Source of the DNA: Cryptomeria japonica
Taxonomy: Eukaryota; Streptophyta; Pinopsida; Cupressales; Cupressaceae
Assembly (NCBI RefSeq): GCF_030272615.1
Contig: NC_081414.1
Coordinates: 818,782,396-818,846,395, forward strand
DNA: 64,000 bases
Direction: 5' to 3'
Shown: positions 34,361 through 45,319 of the stretch, piece after piece
Layout of the letters: each line of letters starts with the position of its first letter
Numbering within the stretch: the first letter of the stretch is position 1
Program-made: the position numbers and the translations under genes
Notes under the pieces: model-generated
Databases searched by the model: none
The model's input: the letters and a program-made list of their open reading frames with translations, nothing else
Told to the model about the DNA's origin: nothing

Positions 34361-35048
34361 ACAAAAGGAAATATGAGCGATTTTTACTTAATCTAAAAAT
34401 AAGAATAAATTAAGTAAACTAGATCTATGAAATTTCAACTAAAAATGATAGTAAAAGCATGATATAATTTACGAAATCCCTCACATGAAAATAAACTAAG
34501 ATCTATAATATAACCAAAATTTATTACCCTTCAAACAAGCTATCATGCACTCTTTGAATTAAGTGCTTTAATGGAGATCAACATTCTTAATCTTGAGGAA
34601 TTTTAGGAACATAACCATGCATAAAACTAACCATACAAGTTCCATGCCATGCCCTTAATATATAGGAAAGGGAGACCTAAGAAATTTTCAATGTTTTACT
34701 AAAATGATAGGCTCATATACACAATCCAAGTCATAGTCAAATTGGAACAAAATAGACTTATGCTATCTCTCCAGAATTAACTCTAGTATCAAATTGTAAC
34801 ACCTAATTTGATTGTTATACCTTTATGACCAAGGAGGTCCAATTAAAATCATAAGCACTCCAAGTTAAGATCATAATTACACTTAAGCAACTCTTATAGA
34901 TATATTTAGCTAGTCAAGGATGCTAGTCATAGTTCACCTAGTAATCCCTATTAAATGAGATTACAATTGTCATAAGACCAATGCAACATGTCAAATAGTG
35001 TTAACTAAGGAGTCTTAAAAATCCTTCTGTAGTGGCATAAATTGTAAC
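34361..35048. other. old LTR-like DNA, no gene seen
   Basis: A TGTAACACCTAATTTG start near 34,795 resembles the TGTAAC start of many plant LTRs, but no partner or TSD was found. Confidence 0.25.
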
Positions 35049-36742
35049 CCCTTATAATTTCACACTCATTTTTTGTGCCCTTGCCTTAGCGTATCTTCTC
35101 CTAGCTCAAGCATATTTCTAGCTTTGCATTACAAACTTGATGTCATATGATGATATGGTGATATGAATCCTTGTTGTAAACTTGTGTACACTAGAGCCAC
35201 CTTTGTTTTACCCCTTTTTGGGTGGACTAGGGTGATAGGCACCCTTGTCCTAGTGGACTAGAGCGCTAGGCACCATAGTCCCTTAGAATGAGTCCATTTT
35301 TAAATATGTCAGTGTATCGATTCCCACTAGTTGAGTCTTGATCCCAATATTTCAATATGAGAGTTGCAGGTCGAGGTAATTTATGAAATAACTTGGGAAC
35401 CCTATATAAGAGCATATTTCCTAATTCATTATCATCCATCACCATTCAAGTACATCCTAGAGAAAATATTATGAGATAATTTATTCAAATATGAGAATTA
35501 TAGAGCAACAAGTTGCAACAATCTTCATGCAAATGTTTTTCATTATTGAGTCTTTTATGCCTTGTCATATCATGTTATCACATCAACATTTGTGGGTCTT
35601 ATTCAAAGAGCATTGCATCATCAACAACAACAACATCAAGCTTGAGCTATAATATTATGGATCCAACATTTTACTTCAGAGCTTTTCTTAATATCTATTT
35701 TCATTAAAGGTTTAATTCTAAACCCGGGGTTTGACTGAGGCAAACCCCTATCAACCCAACACCATTTTCCTCTCTTGTGTATGTAGATTTTATATTCATA
35801 AGAGAAGGAATACATATCTAGAAAGTGCATACTAAGACAAAGAAAACTGGATTTTGAAGAAGCGGAAAACCCTAGATAGTTGCAATCACTAAATAGTGTG
35901 ACATTTTTTTGACAAAATTTCAAGAGGAGATTCTGAGTGACATTCTAATCCCGAATATGTTTTTGATATATTTGCATCTGAGAGCTTTAGGTCTAGGTCA
36001 TCTAGCCTTGTAGTCCAACACTTCTGAGCTCAAATTATAGACACATGTTCCTTTCTGATTCCCATTTCCAAATTTGTACTCAAAGTTTGTATATTTATTT
36101 TGAAACTTACTATTTATGTTGATTTCTCTCAATATTTCATCATTAGACCTAGTTCTCACATCTTTATCAAATTCAAATCATTAAGCACAAAGAATGATCA
36201 AATCATTAGTGTGTAGCTCACCCTCAATAGGTTTGGAATTGGGCCTATTGACTATCATTGCATTTATTGATGTGGTAAGTGAGTCTGCTTTCTAGTTTAC
36301 ATAATTAGCCTATTGGATCCCATTTACCCACATTAAATTTTTGGTGAACCCAAAGCTTCTTACATTTTGCATAATTTTGATTGGGTGTTTTCAAATTTGT
36401 TTTTTTAGCATGAATTTGGTAAAATTTGATTGGTTTGCAATTTCACATGTGATTACATTATTTATTAGCTATATTTATCAAAATTATGTTTTGCATGATG
36501 AATTCTTTCACTTCATGTTACTTGCATTCATCCATAACACTCTAATGTATTTCATAATAAGGATTTCAAAGACGTTTCCTACATTCACTTCATTTCTCAA
36601 AGCTTTCATACATGTTCCATGTTATTAGATGGTGGTATATTTAAAGAAGTTCATATAGAACTTTTGAATTTCATTAAAGCTTAAGTGGATGTCTCAAGCA
36701 TAGTTTAATACCTTTGATAATCCTCCTAGATATGATATTGAA
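35049..36742 (+). other. possible LTR-retrotransposon 5' remnant
   Basis: TGTAACCCC near 35,049, a TATATAAG box at 35,403-35,410 and a repeated GTGGACTAG...TAGGCACC unit (35,223-35,290) look like U3 features of a plus-strand LTR. No PBS, gag or second LTR can be assigned. The short ORF at 36,743-36,985 (80 codons) follows but has no recognisable content and no reliable support as a gene. Confidence 0.3.
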
Positions 36743-37045
36743 ATGAATCATACTTGTACCTCTCCTAGATTATCTCTTATTCACGAGGAAATAGTTAATA
36801 CTTTTATCAATGATCTCTCCAATGAAGATGTAGCATTGAAGAGTAATGATAAATCCTCTTCTCACAAGGTTACTTTGGTACAAGAGAGACGAGCTAAACA
36901 TGTTGATAATCAAAATCTTCACACTTCTATCACTTTAGATCCTCTTCATTCTCCGAAGGCTTATCTTAGCCATCATCAGGTTTGAGACAAGACGATGTTA
37001 TGAATTTCCTTCATGATATGTCACCTAACATAACATTGATTAGAT

Positions 37046-37274
37046 GGAAAGGAAAATCTAACCCCCTTTCCCAACCCCCCCCCCCTTTGTCAAGTTTCGG
37101 GTTTTTCTCCCCACTCTTGATTTGGGTTGGGTTGTTGATGGTTTGACAGGTTGGTTTGACCCGTCCTACTTTGTTCTTTTGGGGTTTGCACCCTTGCTTG
37201 GTTTGTTTAAATTTGATAGCCTTTGACAATGTGAAGGGTCAATGCCCTAGTTAACGCTGCTTTTTTAATAAAAA
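37046..37274 (+). mobile_element. 5'-truncated LINE copy with 18-bp TSD
   Basis: ACATAACATTGATTAGAT (37,028-37,045) and ACATAACATTGAGTAGAT (37,275-37,292) flank 229 bases that match the 3' UTR of the LINE at 14 kb. Shared marks include the C-run followed by TTTGTCAAG and the terminal GGGTCAATGCCCTAGTTAAC. The tail is AATAAAAA. This is a typical 5'-truncated target-primed insertion. Confidence 0.88.
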
Positions 37275-37390
37275 ACATAACATTGAGTAGATAGAGATGA
37301 AGCTTGAGATGATGAAAATACTTCTTCCCAACCTAACAAAGTGGACATAAATGATGATGATAAAAAATGCAAAATTTCCCTACAAGAATC

Positions 37391-37780
37391 CATCCCCCTT
37401 CATGTATTCACATGTAATTTTGGGAGATAGCTTGACAATCCATCTTACAAGTTTAGTCTACTTTAGTGAGGAACTCGGTTAGAGAATAAGTTTGTTGAGG
37501 TAAGGTTGGTGTTGCTTAAGTGAAAAGAATGACCCCATGCCATCATGCTTATGAGAGTTGAAAGTGTTATTAGTATTGATAATTACTAACATACTTATCT
37601 TTAGAGGAATATAAGTAAAGTATTCCAAAAGATATCATATTTGATCATTATTCTACTTAAAAAATTATTATATTCTAATGATTATTTAATTTTTATTATA
37701 TTATGATATTGTAATTAAAATTAAATTGTTATTATTAATATATTATTATATTTATTTCATAATAATAAAATATTTATTTA
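37391..37780 (+). repeat. dispersed repeat and direct-repeat arm
   Basis: 37,480-37,590 is a further copy of the repeat at 5,123-5,690. From about 37,618 to 37,760 the sequence resembles 41,250-41,400 (AAAGTAT...AAAGATATCA then TTATATTATGATATTGTAAT). Direct repeats therefore flank the UBA2-like gene. Confidence 0.5.
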
Positions 37781-38674
37781 TTTTTCAAACATTTAAATAT
37801 TAAATTAAATGCTTCTAATTTTTATAGCAAAAAAAATCAACCGATTATTAATGTTATAATTATTTTGAGTTGAATTCATGAATCTATTGTAAGTTATTAA
37901 GATCATTTGACATTAAATCTAATTTTTAGTAATTCTCAAATTTGAAAGTTAGAGTTCCATCTTCATTTTAACGTTCCTATATTTACAGTTTTGAATTATA
38001 AATTGAAAAAGTTTATATTAAAAAAAATCTAGCATTTATTTATAATTATATTTAATAGTTGGCGCTTAATTAAAAGAATAATGCATGTCTTTTTTTTTTT
38101 ATATGAATGATAAAAATGATAAAATAAAATAAAATAAAATAAAAGGTATGAACAAATAAAATAAAAGGTATGAACACTGTTCTAAATTAAGAATAAAAAT
38201 TTGCATAAATATAATGTCAAGGTATTGAGATGATTTGATATTAACTCTTATTTTTACTAATTCTTGAATTTTTTTTTGAAAGCTAAAATTGAAAAAGCTT
38301 CAAAATTTATAATTCTCTCTTATAAATTGAAAAATATAAAATTGAAAAAGATCCAACATTTAATATTCTCTATTAAAAAAATGAAAGAGTTAAAATGAAA
38401 AAAAATGCAACATTTATAATTTAAATATAAATTTATATTTTAAAACTCCTCTTACAACTTAAAAAAGATTCAATATTTATAATTTTTTAAAAAAATAAAA
38501 ATAAAAAATTAATGTATCTTATAATGGGCTCTTACAATCTATTATAATATCAACTTAAAAAAAAAGAAAAAATAAGCACTCAAATAATTAAAAATAAATA
38601 AATACTTTAAATATAGAAAAAATAAAATAAAAAATAAGAGAAGTCTTAACTCAGTCTAAAATTTTACATACTTT
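37781..38674. other. very AT-rich upstream region
   Basis: No gene is seen. There are short repeats of AAAATAAAAT and two copies of AAATAAAATAAAAGGTATGA near 38,120-38,175. Confidence 0.5.
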
Positions 38675-38683
38675 TATAAATAG
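38675..38683 (+). promoter_or_regulatory. TATA box of the UBA2-like gene
   Basis: TATAAATAG lies 145 bases before the ATG, leaving room for a 5' leader of about 110 bases. Confidence 0.5.
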
Positions 38684-38819
38684 CACATCAAACTACCTAT
38701 ATATTAGACGCTATGAACAATATTATATTCAACAATAAACAGAAATCTAGAAGCTTATTCTGCCGCAGTTTTCAAAATTCAGAAACAGAAAGAAAGAGTT
38801 AAGCTTGTGCAACACAGTA

Positions 38820-39656
38820 ATGGAGGGCACAGAGACAGAAAGAAAAGGTGAAATGAATGCCCAAAAGATAGAAAACCTGTTGAAGCCATTCAGCAAAGAG
38901 CAAATGTTTGAAATTCTCAGTCATGCTGTTAGCAATTACCCCTCTTTGTTAGAGTACACAGAAAAACTTGCTGAAAAGAATCCTGCCCACAGAAAGGTTT
39001 TTGTTAGCGGCCTGGCTCCAAAAACCACCTCACAGAATCTGAAATTCATATTTTCTGTATATGGAGAAGTGGAAGAATGTAAGGTGGTGATAGAGAGGGA
39101 CAATGGCAGATCAAAAGGGTATGCATTTGTTACTTACAAGCACATGGAGGGCTTTAAGAGAGCCCTCAAAAACCCCTGCCTGATAATTGATTCCAGAAAA
39201 GTTGTATGTCAGGTTTGTTGTGAAGAAAATGAATTTGTTGAGCCAGTGGCAGTTACTGAACGAATGATTTATGTAAGAAATGTCCCAGGTTGCATGGATG
39301 ATGAAATGCTTCTCACCTTGTTTTCAAGCTATGGAGAAATAGAAGCAGGGCCCATAAGATTTGATAGGGTTACAAGGCATGCTCTGTTCATTTGTGTGAC
39401 TGTTGAGGGTGCCCGGAATGCCATTGTTAACACTCTGCAGGGAGCCCGGAAAGGCCTTGTTCACACTCAAATGTTGCTCAGACTGCAAGTAACAATGCCA
39501 GCACACCATGAGTTTTGTCAGCTGCAGAGTTCAAATTGGAGACCAAATCGTTCAAATGGGAGGAGACCTCAGTTTGGGTTTTTACCAGATAGTGATCTAA
39601 GCTTGGGTCTTTTGTCAATTCCCCATAATGACTCACCAAACGTGGAGCATCAATGA
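38820..39656 (+). CDS. UBA2-like RNA-binding protein with two RRMs
   Basis: The 278-residue protein from ATG 38,820 is uninterrupted and has no intron. The frame opens at TTG 38,805, but the first ATG is the credible start. Residues 20-56 (LLKPFSKEQMFEILSHAV and what follows) match the helical N-terminal region of plant UBA2 hnRNP-like proteins. RRM1 spans about 58-133, with RNP2 VFVSGL (60-65) and a complete RNP1 KGYAFVTY (99-106). RRM2 spans about 148-222, with RNP2 MIYVRNV (149-155) but a degenerate RNP1 (RHALFICVTV, 186-195). The tail is short and lacks the long Gly-rich region of larger UBA2 proteins. Family members bind U-rich RNA in the nucleus and act in mRNA stability and stress or senescence responses. 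This is the only gene here that looks functional. A retrocopy is possible given the missing introns. Confidence 0.8.
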   Translation: MEGTETERKGEMNAQKIENLLKPFSKEQMFEILSHAVSNYPSLLEYTEKLAEKNPAHRKVFVSGLAPKTTSQNLKFIFSVYGEVEECKVVIERDNGRSKGYAFVTYKHMEGFKRALKNPCLIIDSRKVVCQVCCEENEFVEPVAVTERMIYVRNVPGCMDDEMLLTLFSSYGEIEAGPIRFDRVTRHALFICVTVEGARNAIVNTLQGARKGLVHTQMLLRLQVTMPAHHEFCQLQSSNWRPNRSNGRRPQFGFLPDSDLSLGLLSIPHNDSPNVEHQ

Positions 39657-39859
39657 GATTTTCAGAGTGGGATCGTTTGATTCTATGTGAGTTTTAATTC
39701 TTCTATTTTAGGGAGTATTCAATGATAGTAGTTGTGTTTCTGGATTCAATTGTGTGAGTTTTTTTGGCATCCACGATCACATTTCTGATATTCAGAAACA
39801 CAACTACTGGATATCTAATTTGTTTGATTCCATGAAAGTTTTAGATACTATTACTGAAG
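39657..39859 (+). other. 3' flank of the UBA2-like gene
   Basis: Likely 3' UTR by position. It contains CAGAAACACAACTACTGGAT, the near complement of a segment about 60 bases upstream (39,730-39,750), so a hairpin is possible here. No further ORF is supported. Confidence 0.35.
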
Positions 39860-40970
39860 ATTTTATATTTATTCAGGATTTTATTTTTGGTGGTGTTTAT
39901 TGGGTTGAATTGTTTGGTTTCTTGAAAATGAAATGAGAGTATAGTGTTCATCCAATTGTTGAAGATTCATCTACAGTCTTTAATATTAGTTGCTATTAAT
40001 TCATGTAATAGATTGTGTTTTTATAAAAAAATTAATAGATATTGATTTGAGTAGATTGTGTGTTCATTAATTTTATGTAGTTCTACAATAAAATTTACAT
40101 TTTATTTATGTATTTTTATTTTTAATAATTATTTTTTAAATTTAATATTTTACTAGTATATATATAAGAAATCTATAGAAAAATGTAGACATTTTTAGAT
40201 TTAATATTTTATTATATTATATTTCAATTTAATATTTTACTAGTATATATATAAGAAATCTATAGAAAAATGTAGACATTTTTAGATTTAATATTTTATT
40301 ATATTATATTTCATTTTTTTTTGGGTTAATATGTGAAGTGTTTCTTGAGCTCAAAGTTACATGCAAAATTTAAAGTGTTGTTAAAATTTTATGAAGTTAT
40401 ACCATTTACTAGAGATTTTGTGTTCAAACAAAATTTCATTTTGAGTTGTGTTTATTGGTTTGAGTTGTTTGGTCTCTTGAAAATGAAATGGAAGTATAAT
40501 TTTAAATGAAATTTATTGAATTGTTTAGTATTCATTTACTATTTTAAAAAAAAAATTTAAATTATTTTTTGATTTTAGATTTGTTGGTATGAATTTTAAT
40601 AGAATTAATTAGACTTGAGCTTTGTTTTTTATAATGTAATTGCTATTATTTCATTTAGTAGATTGTATTTTTATAAGAACTTTAATTTGTATCCATGAAA
40701 TTTTTATTAATTATAGGTGGTTCTACAATAATATTTAAAATTTGTATGTATGTATTATTATTATTAATAGTTGTTTATTAAAGATATGTATTACTAGCAT
40801 ATATATCTTTAGGAAATTTATATAAAAAATTATGGACATGTATCTTTAGACTTAATATTTTATTATTTTATATTTCAAAAGTTTTATTTTTGTTAATATT
40901 CTTTTATTGTTAACATGTGGAGTGTTCCTTAAGCTTAAAATTGCATGCAAAAATTTGGAGTGTTTAATAA
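39860..40970 (+). repeat. diverged tandem duplication of about 550 bp
   Basis: 39,860-40,390 and 40,424-40,970 align in order. Shared marks are TTTCTTGAAAATGAAATG or TCTCTTGAAAATGAAATG, TAGATTGTRTTTTTATAA, GTTCTACAATAA, the TTACTAG...ATATAT segment and CATGTGGAGTGTT-like text. Within the first copy an 87-bp unit is doubled almost exactly (40,141-40,227 and 40,228-40,314), and the second copy holds one diverged version near 40,785. Confidence 0.7.
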
Positions 40971-41124
40971 ACATAATTTTTCTTAAAATATAATAGATAT
41001 AACAAATAAAATAATTAATGGATTATTCACAAATATATTTAACAATGTTTAAAATCAAATGTGGATATTGGTACAATGTGATGGTTAGGTTGTTGTGGTG
41101 GTGTTGATTGTGACCTCACCCATT

Positions 41125-41420
41125 CATAACTTCAAACGAATTTAATATTTCTATATTAATATAAATAATTTTTTAATAAGATAATTAATCATAACTTCAA
41201 ATGAATTCAATATTTCTATATTAATATAAATAATTTTTTAATAAGATAATCTTAAAGTATGCTGAAAGATATCACATTTGTTCATTATTTCACTTAAAAA
41301 ATAGTTATATTATTATATTACAATCAATATTAAATTATTATTATATTATGATATTGTAATCAATAATAATAATTTTTTAATATTTTTATATTTCTATTAA
41401 ACTTTTCACAAACATTAACA
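41125..41420 (+). repeat. 65-bp tandem pair and direct-repeat arm
   Basis: Copies at 41,125-41,189 and 41,190-41,254 both run from CATAACTTCAAA to AATAAGATAAT. The following bases to about 41,400 resemble 37,618-37,760. Confidence 0.65.
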
Positions 41421-42361
41421 CATATTTGTGCCTGGAGATAGACAAAATTGATTAATAGTTAAACTCAAAGTGAATGGTAGTTGATAGGAGAGAATAATTT
41501 TTATTTTTATTTTTTACTTTTCATGTATTTTAAGTGTCACAAACACACTTCTAGTTTTGATTAACACATATTTGTGCATCCATTATGTGAGAGTAATACA
41601 CCTTCTATGTAATTAATTATATATATAAATTATATCTAATAAAATATTATTATTAACTTTATTTCATTTTTCGTTATATTTAATATTCAAGATTGTGGTG
41701 AGCTCAAATAATCTTCTAATATGTGACTATCTTTTCAATCTTAGTCATCCAATCAATCCCAGTTTTCTATAAATCGAGCTCTCATTGCTCATTTTCAACA
41801 ACCACAATTGGAGTAACTTTATGTTGTCATTTTCATCTCACAATCTTGCTTCCACTTGCATTTGAACTTGTAGGTGAAACCCACAAAATCACATTTGAAG
41901 GTGAAAGAAGGACAATGGAATCACATGGAGGAGATTCTATTTTATGGTTTGCATTTAATTTTTGTTGAATTTTGTCTTCATTCTTTCATTGATTGGATTA
42001 TGAATGTTTTTCATAGCTTGTTAGCTTTCGTGGTTGGCTAATGTTAGGTTTTGAATCCTTTGTTCAAATTCCTAGTTACAACATGATCATTTTTATTTTA
42101 TGTCATTTGTAAATTCAAAAATACATTGTTGGGTATGATGGACTATAAATTGATCCATTTTTATCTAGATTAAAATGACTCCAAACGATACAGATAGAGG
42201 AATTTGCATGATGACTTGACTTCTTGCATAGTTCATTAAGGAAAAGAATTTAAAGAAATTATTATTCAAAAAAATGTGCATTACTATGAAATGTTTTAAA
42301 ATTCATTTGTGTGAGCCTTTTCTATTATTGTTTTGGATCAAATTTCATGATCCAATTTCTA
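41421..42361. other. AT-rich, no gene seen
   Basis: An 81-codon open frame at 41,723-41,968 has no motif and I do not consider it a gene. Confidence 0.4.
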
Positions 42362-42483
42362 TTAGCATTGGATGTTTCTAGATTTGATAGTGAGTTTTTT
42401 TTTCTATTTACATTTTGGATTGAAATCCTAAACATTGATAGAAAAAACTTACACAATCAAATTTAGAAACATCGAATGCTAAA
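42362..42483. repeat. imperfect 46-bp-arm hairpin
   Basis: The left arm 42,362-42,407 pairs with 42,438-42,483 with only a few mismatches. The 30-nt spacer has its own GGATT/AATCC stem. Size and near-perfect pairing resemble a small MITE or an evolving small-RNA precursor. Confidence 0.6.
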
Positions 42484-43561
42484 TATTATTATATTAATTT
42501 GTTTAAATAATTTTTATATGGATTAATTAATTATAAAATTAATATTAATATTTTTAGATAATTATATTTAATATAACCAATTTTATTAAGGTTTTAAATT
42601 TGTATTCAACTTATTTATCATAACCTTTCTTGTAGCTATAGAAAATTGATGAAGTTTAAAGCACTCCAAATACTCTCTAAAGGTTTCTTCAAGATTGCAA
42701 TCTATCATGAGGTTTTATTATTATTTTAGTAATTGACTCTAATCTCTCTAGGTTTCAAATTGGTTCTTAGTTTGGGACACATATTGTTTCATCTTAGTTG
42801 TTAGGGTTATTTTGTTTGGCTACTAGTGATTACATTGCGACACCATTGAGCTAATGGTTGGTATCCTATTTGGAATTGTTTTCAGTGGTGTTTTTTGTTC
42901 CACCTTTGTTGCTTCTATTTATTTCTCAATATTTCTAGTATTCCATTTTTTCTCTTGTTGTAGGTTAAATTGTGATTAAATTATCGTCATGATCACTCAA
43001 TGTCTATAATTTGTGTATTTGTCATTGTATTGGGCTTGTTCTTTGTTTCTCTCACTTAGCTATGAATTTAAATAAAAAGAGAAAACCATTCCTCATCACA
43101 CTAAGTAATATTGGTTGCATGCTCAATTTGTAATTGTATTTTATTGAAATTCTACTATTTGCAATAGTTCCTTGCAACTTAAAATAATATACATAACATG
43201 AAGGTGTTTGGTCAGAGAGTTCATTGCAGTGTGGTGGGTTTGCTCTGCGTGTATTGTGGGAGATTCACTTAGCACTCCGTCAATCAATCATGACTTTTGT
43301 CAGAATTCAATTAGAAAATAAATAATAATTATTTATTAAAGTAAAAATAAGACAAGCCTTATATTGTTGGAAAGCTGAGAATGTCCTTAAAAAAACCCTT
43401 TTCGTTTTATCAATTTTGGCTATAAAAAAAGTTGTCAGTCACCAGTGTAAAGTTTGGAAAATTAAGGAATACTGAAAAACATGTTTTTTCAGTTGACTTT
43501 CTAGGCTTGTCACTTCCAAGCCAAATCCGAGCCAAAATTTAAAATTTGAAATTTGTACAAC
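42484..43561. other. non-coding stretch, no gene seen
   Basis: No ORF or element boundary is supported. Confidence 0.4.
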
Positions 43562-43708
43562 AGAAATCAGATATCTGATACAATCGGATATCCAATTTTA
43601 ATAAGTAAATTCAATAACTTAATTTGCACATAATTAGTCTATTATTTATTAATATATTATATATTATATACAATATATTAATTTATAAATATATTAGTAT
43701 ATGATATT

Positions 43709-43711
<3 letters not shown>

Positions 43712-43796
<85 letters not shown>
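43712..43796. repeat. (GA)n microsatellite
   Basis: About 42 GA units with no interruption, then a GA/GGGA-rich tail to 43,840. Confidence 0.95.
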
Positions 43797-43802
<6 letters not shown>

Positions 43803-43842
43803 GGAAGGGAGAGAGATAGATAGAGAGAGGGAGGGGGAAGGG

Positions 43843-44848
43843 TTCATATTGTGTCCTAAGGGGTCATATTGTGTCCTAAGACCCCTTAGGACACCATATG
43901 ACCCCTTAGGTGTCAAAATTTTGTAAGCAATATTGGAACTGCTTTTTATATTGTAATAATGGTTCATCTTGCCACCTTATGATACACTATGACCCATTAG
44001 GACACCATATGGCGTTGTTAGGGGTCATATGGTGTCCTAAGGGGTCATGGGATACCATATGACCCCTAAGGACAACATATGACCCCTTATGACACCATAT
44101 TGGGTCGTTATGGGTCTTATGGTGTCCTAAGAGGCCATATTGTGTCTTATGACCCCTTACGACACTAAATTATGTCGTTATGGGTCATATTATGTCATAT
44201 GACCCCTTAAGACACCATATGATCTCTTAGGATACAATATGACCCTTAATGACACTATACGGTATCGTTATGGGTCATATGACCCCTTATGACACCATAT
44301 GGTGTCGTTAGGGGTCATATGGTGTCCTAAGGGGTCATGGGATACCATATGATCCCTAAGGACAACATATGACCCCTTATGACACCATATTAGGTGGTTA
44401 TGGGTCCTATGGTGTCCTAAGGGGTCCTATTGTGTCCTATGGCCCCTTAGGGCACCATATGACCCCTTTATGACACCAAATTATGTCGTTATAGGTCATA
44501 TTGTGTCCTAAGGGGACATATTGTGTCATATGACCCCTTAAGACACCATATGACCCCTTAGGATACAATATGACCCTTTAGGACACTATATGGTGTCGTT
44601 ATGGGTCATATTGTGTCCTATGGAGTCATGTTGGGTCCTATGTCCCCTTAAGATAACATATGACCCCTTATGACACCAAATTGTGTTGTTATGGGTCATA
44701 TTGTGTCCTAAGGGGCAATATTGTGTCATATGACCCCTTAAGACATCATATGACCCTTTAGGACACAATATGACCCCTTATGACACCATATTGGGTTGTT
44801 ATGGGTCCTAAGGGGTCATATGGGTCCTAAGGGGTCATATGACCCCTC
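43843..44848. repeat. palindromic minisatellite with higher-order repeat of about 290 bp
   Basis: The basic unit alternates GGGGTCATATGGTGTCCTAA with its complement. GATACCATATGA at 44,051 recurs at 44,341, and a diverged equivalent lies near 44,631, so a longer unit of 290 bases repeats about three times. Confidence 0.75.
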
Positions 44849-45319
44849 TCCCCTAATCTCTCCCTCCCCCTCTCCCCTAATCTCTCTCTCTCTCTCTCTC
44901 TCCCCTAATATCTCTCTCTCCCCCTTTCCCCTAGTCTCTCCCTCTCCCTCTCCCCTAATATATATATCTCCCCTCCCCCCCCTCTCTCTCGCGCTCTCTC
45001 TCTCTCTAAAATATGAGTACTCAAATCGAATATCCGATTTCTGCCACTACCATTAATGTGGCAAAAGTAAAAAAAGTGGCAATGAGAATTATTTTTGGGA
45101 GCTCGAATTTATGCATTAAAATTGGATATCTGATTTCTATAAATAAAAAAGAGCCTTGTGGACCATTTTGTGGATTCCAACAACCCACATTCTTCACATT
45201 CTGGATTTTATCGACAATCACGGGTTTTCAAACAGGATGAGACAAATTTGTGCTTTTGAGGGATTCTTAAAGTCAAATCTTACACTGTCAATCATTTAGG
45301 AGCATCTTTGTGGAGGTCA

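Larger units (their letters stand above)
43562..45140. repeat. large foldback: GA tract, palindromic minisatellite, CT tract
   Basis: An inverted repeat bounds the unit: 43,562-43,602 (AGAAATCAGATATC, then GGATATCCAATTTTAAT) against 45,115-45,138, with a second weaker match at 45,024-45,043. Inside, (GA)n at 43,712-43,796 mirrors the CT-rich 44,846-45,008. Between them about 1 kb consists of GGTCATATGGTGTCC units and their complements, such as GACACCATATGACC. Confidence 0.7.

Noticed and set aside
36341-36985. Open frames of 95 and 80 codons before the truncated LINE
   Set aside because: No motif, no start or splice context, and the region looks like an old LTR element; kept only as a mention.
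38805-38819. Upstream TTG start adding five residues to the UBA2-like protein
   Set aside because: A TTG start is unlikely in a plant nuclear gene when an ATG follows five codons later in frame.
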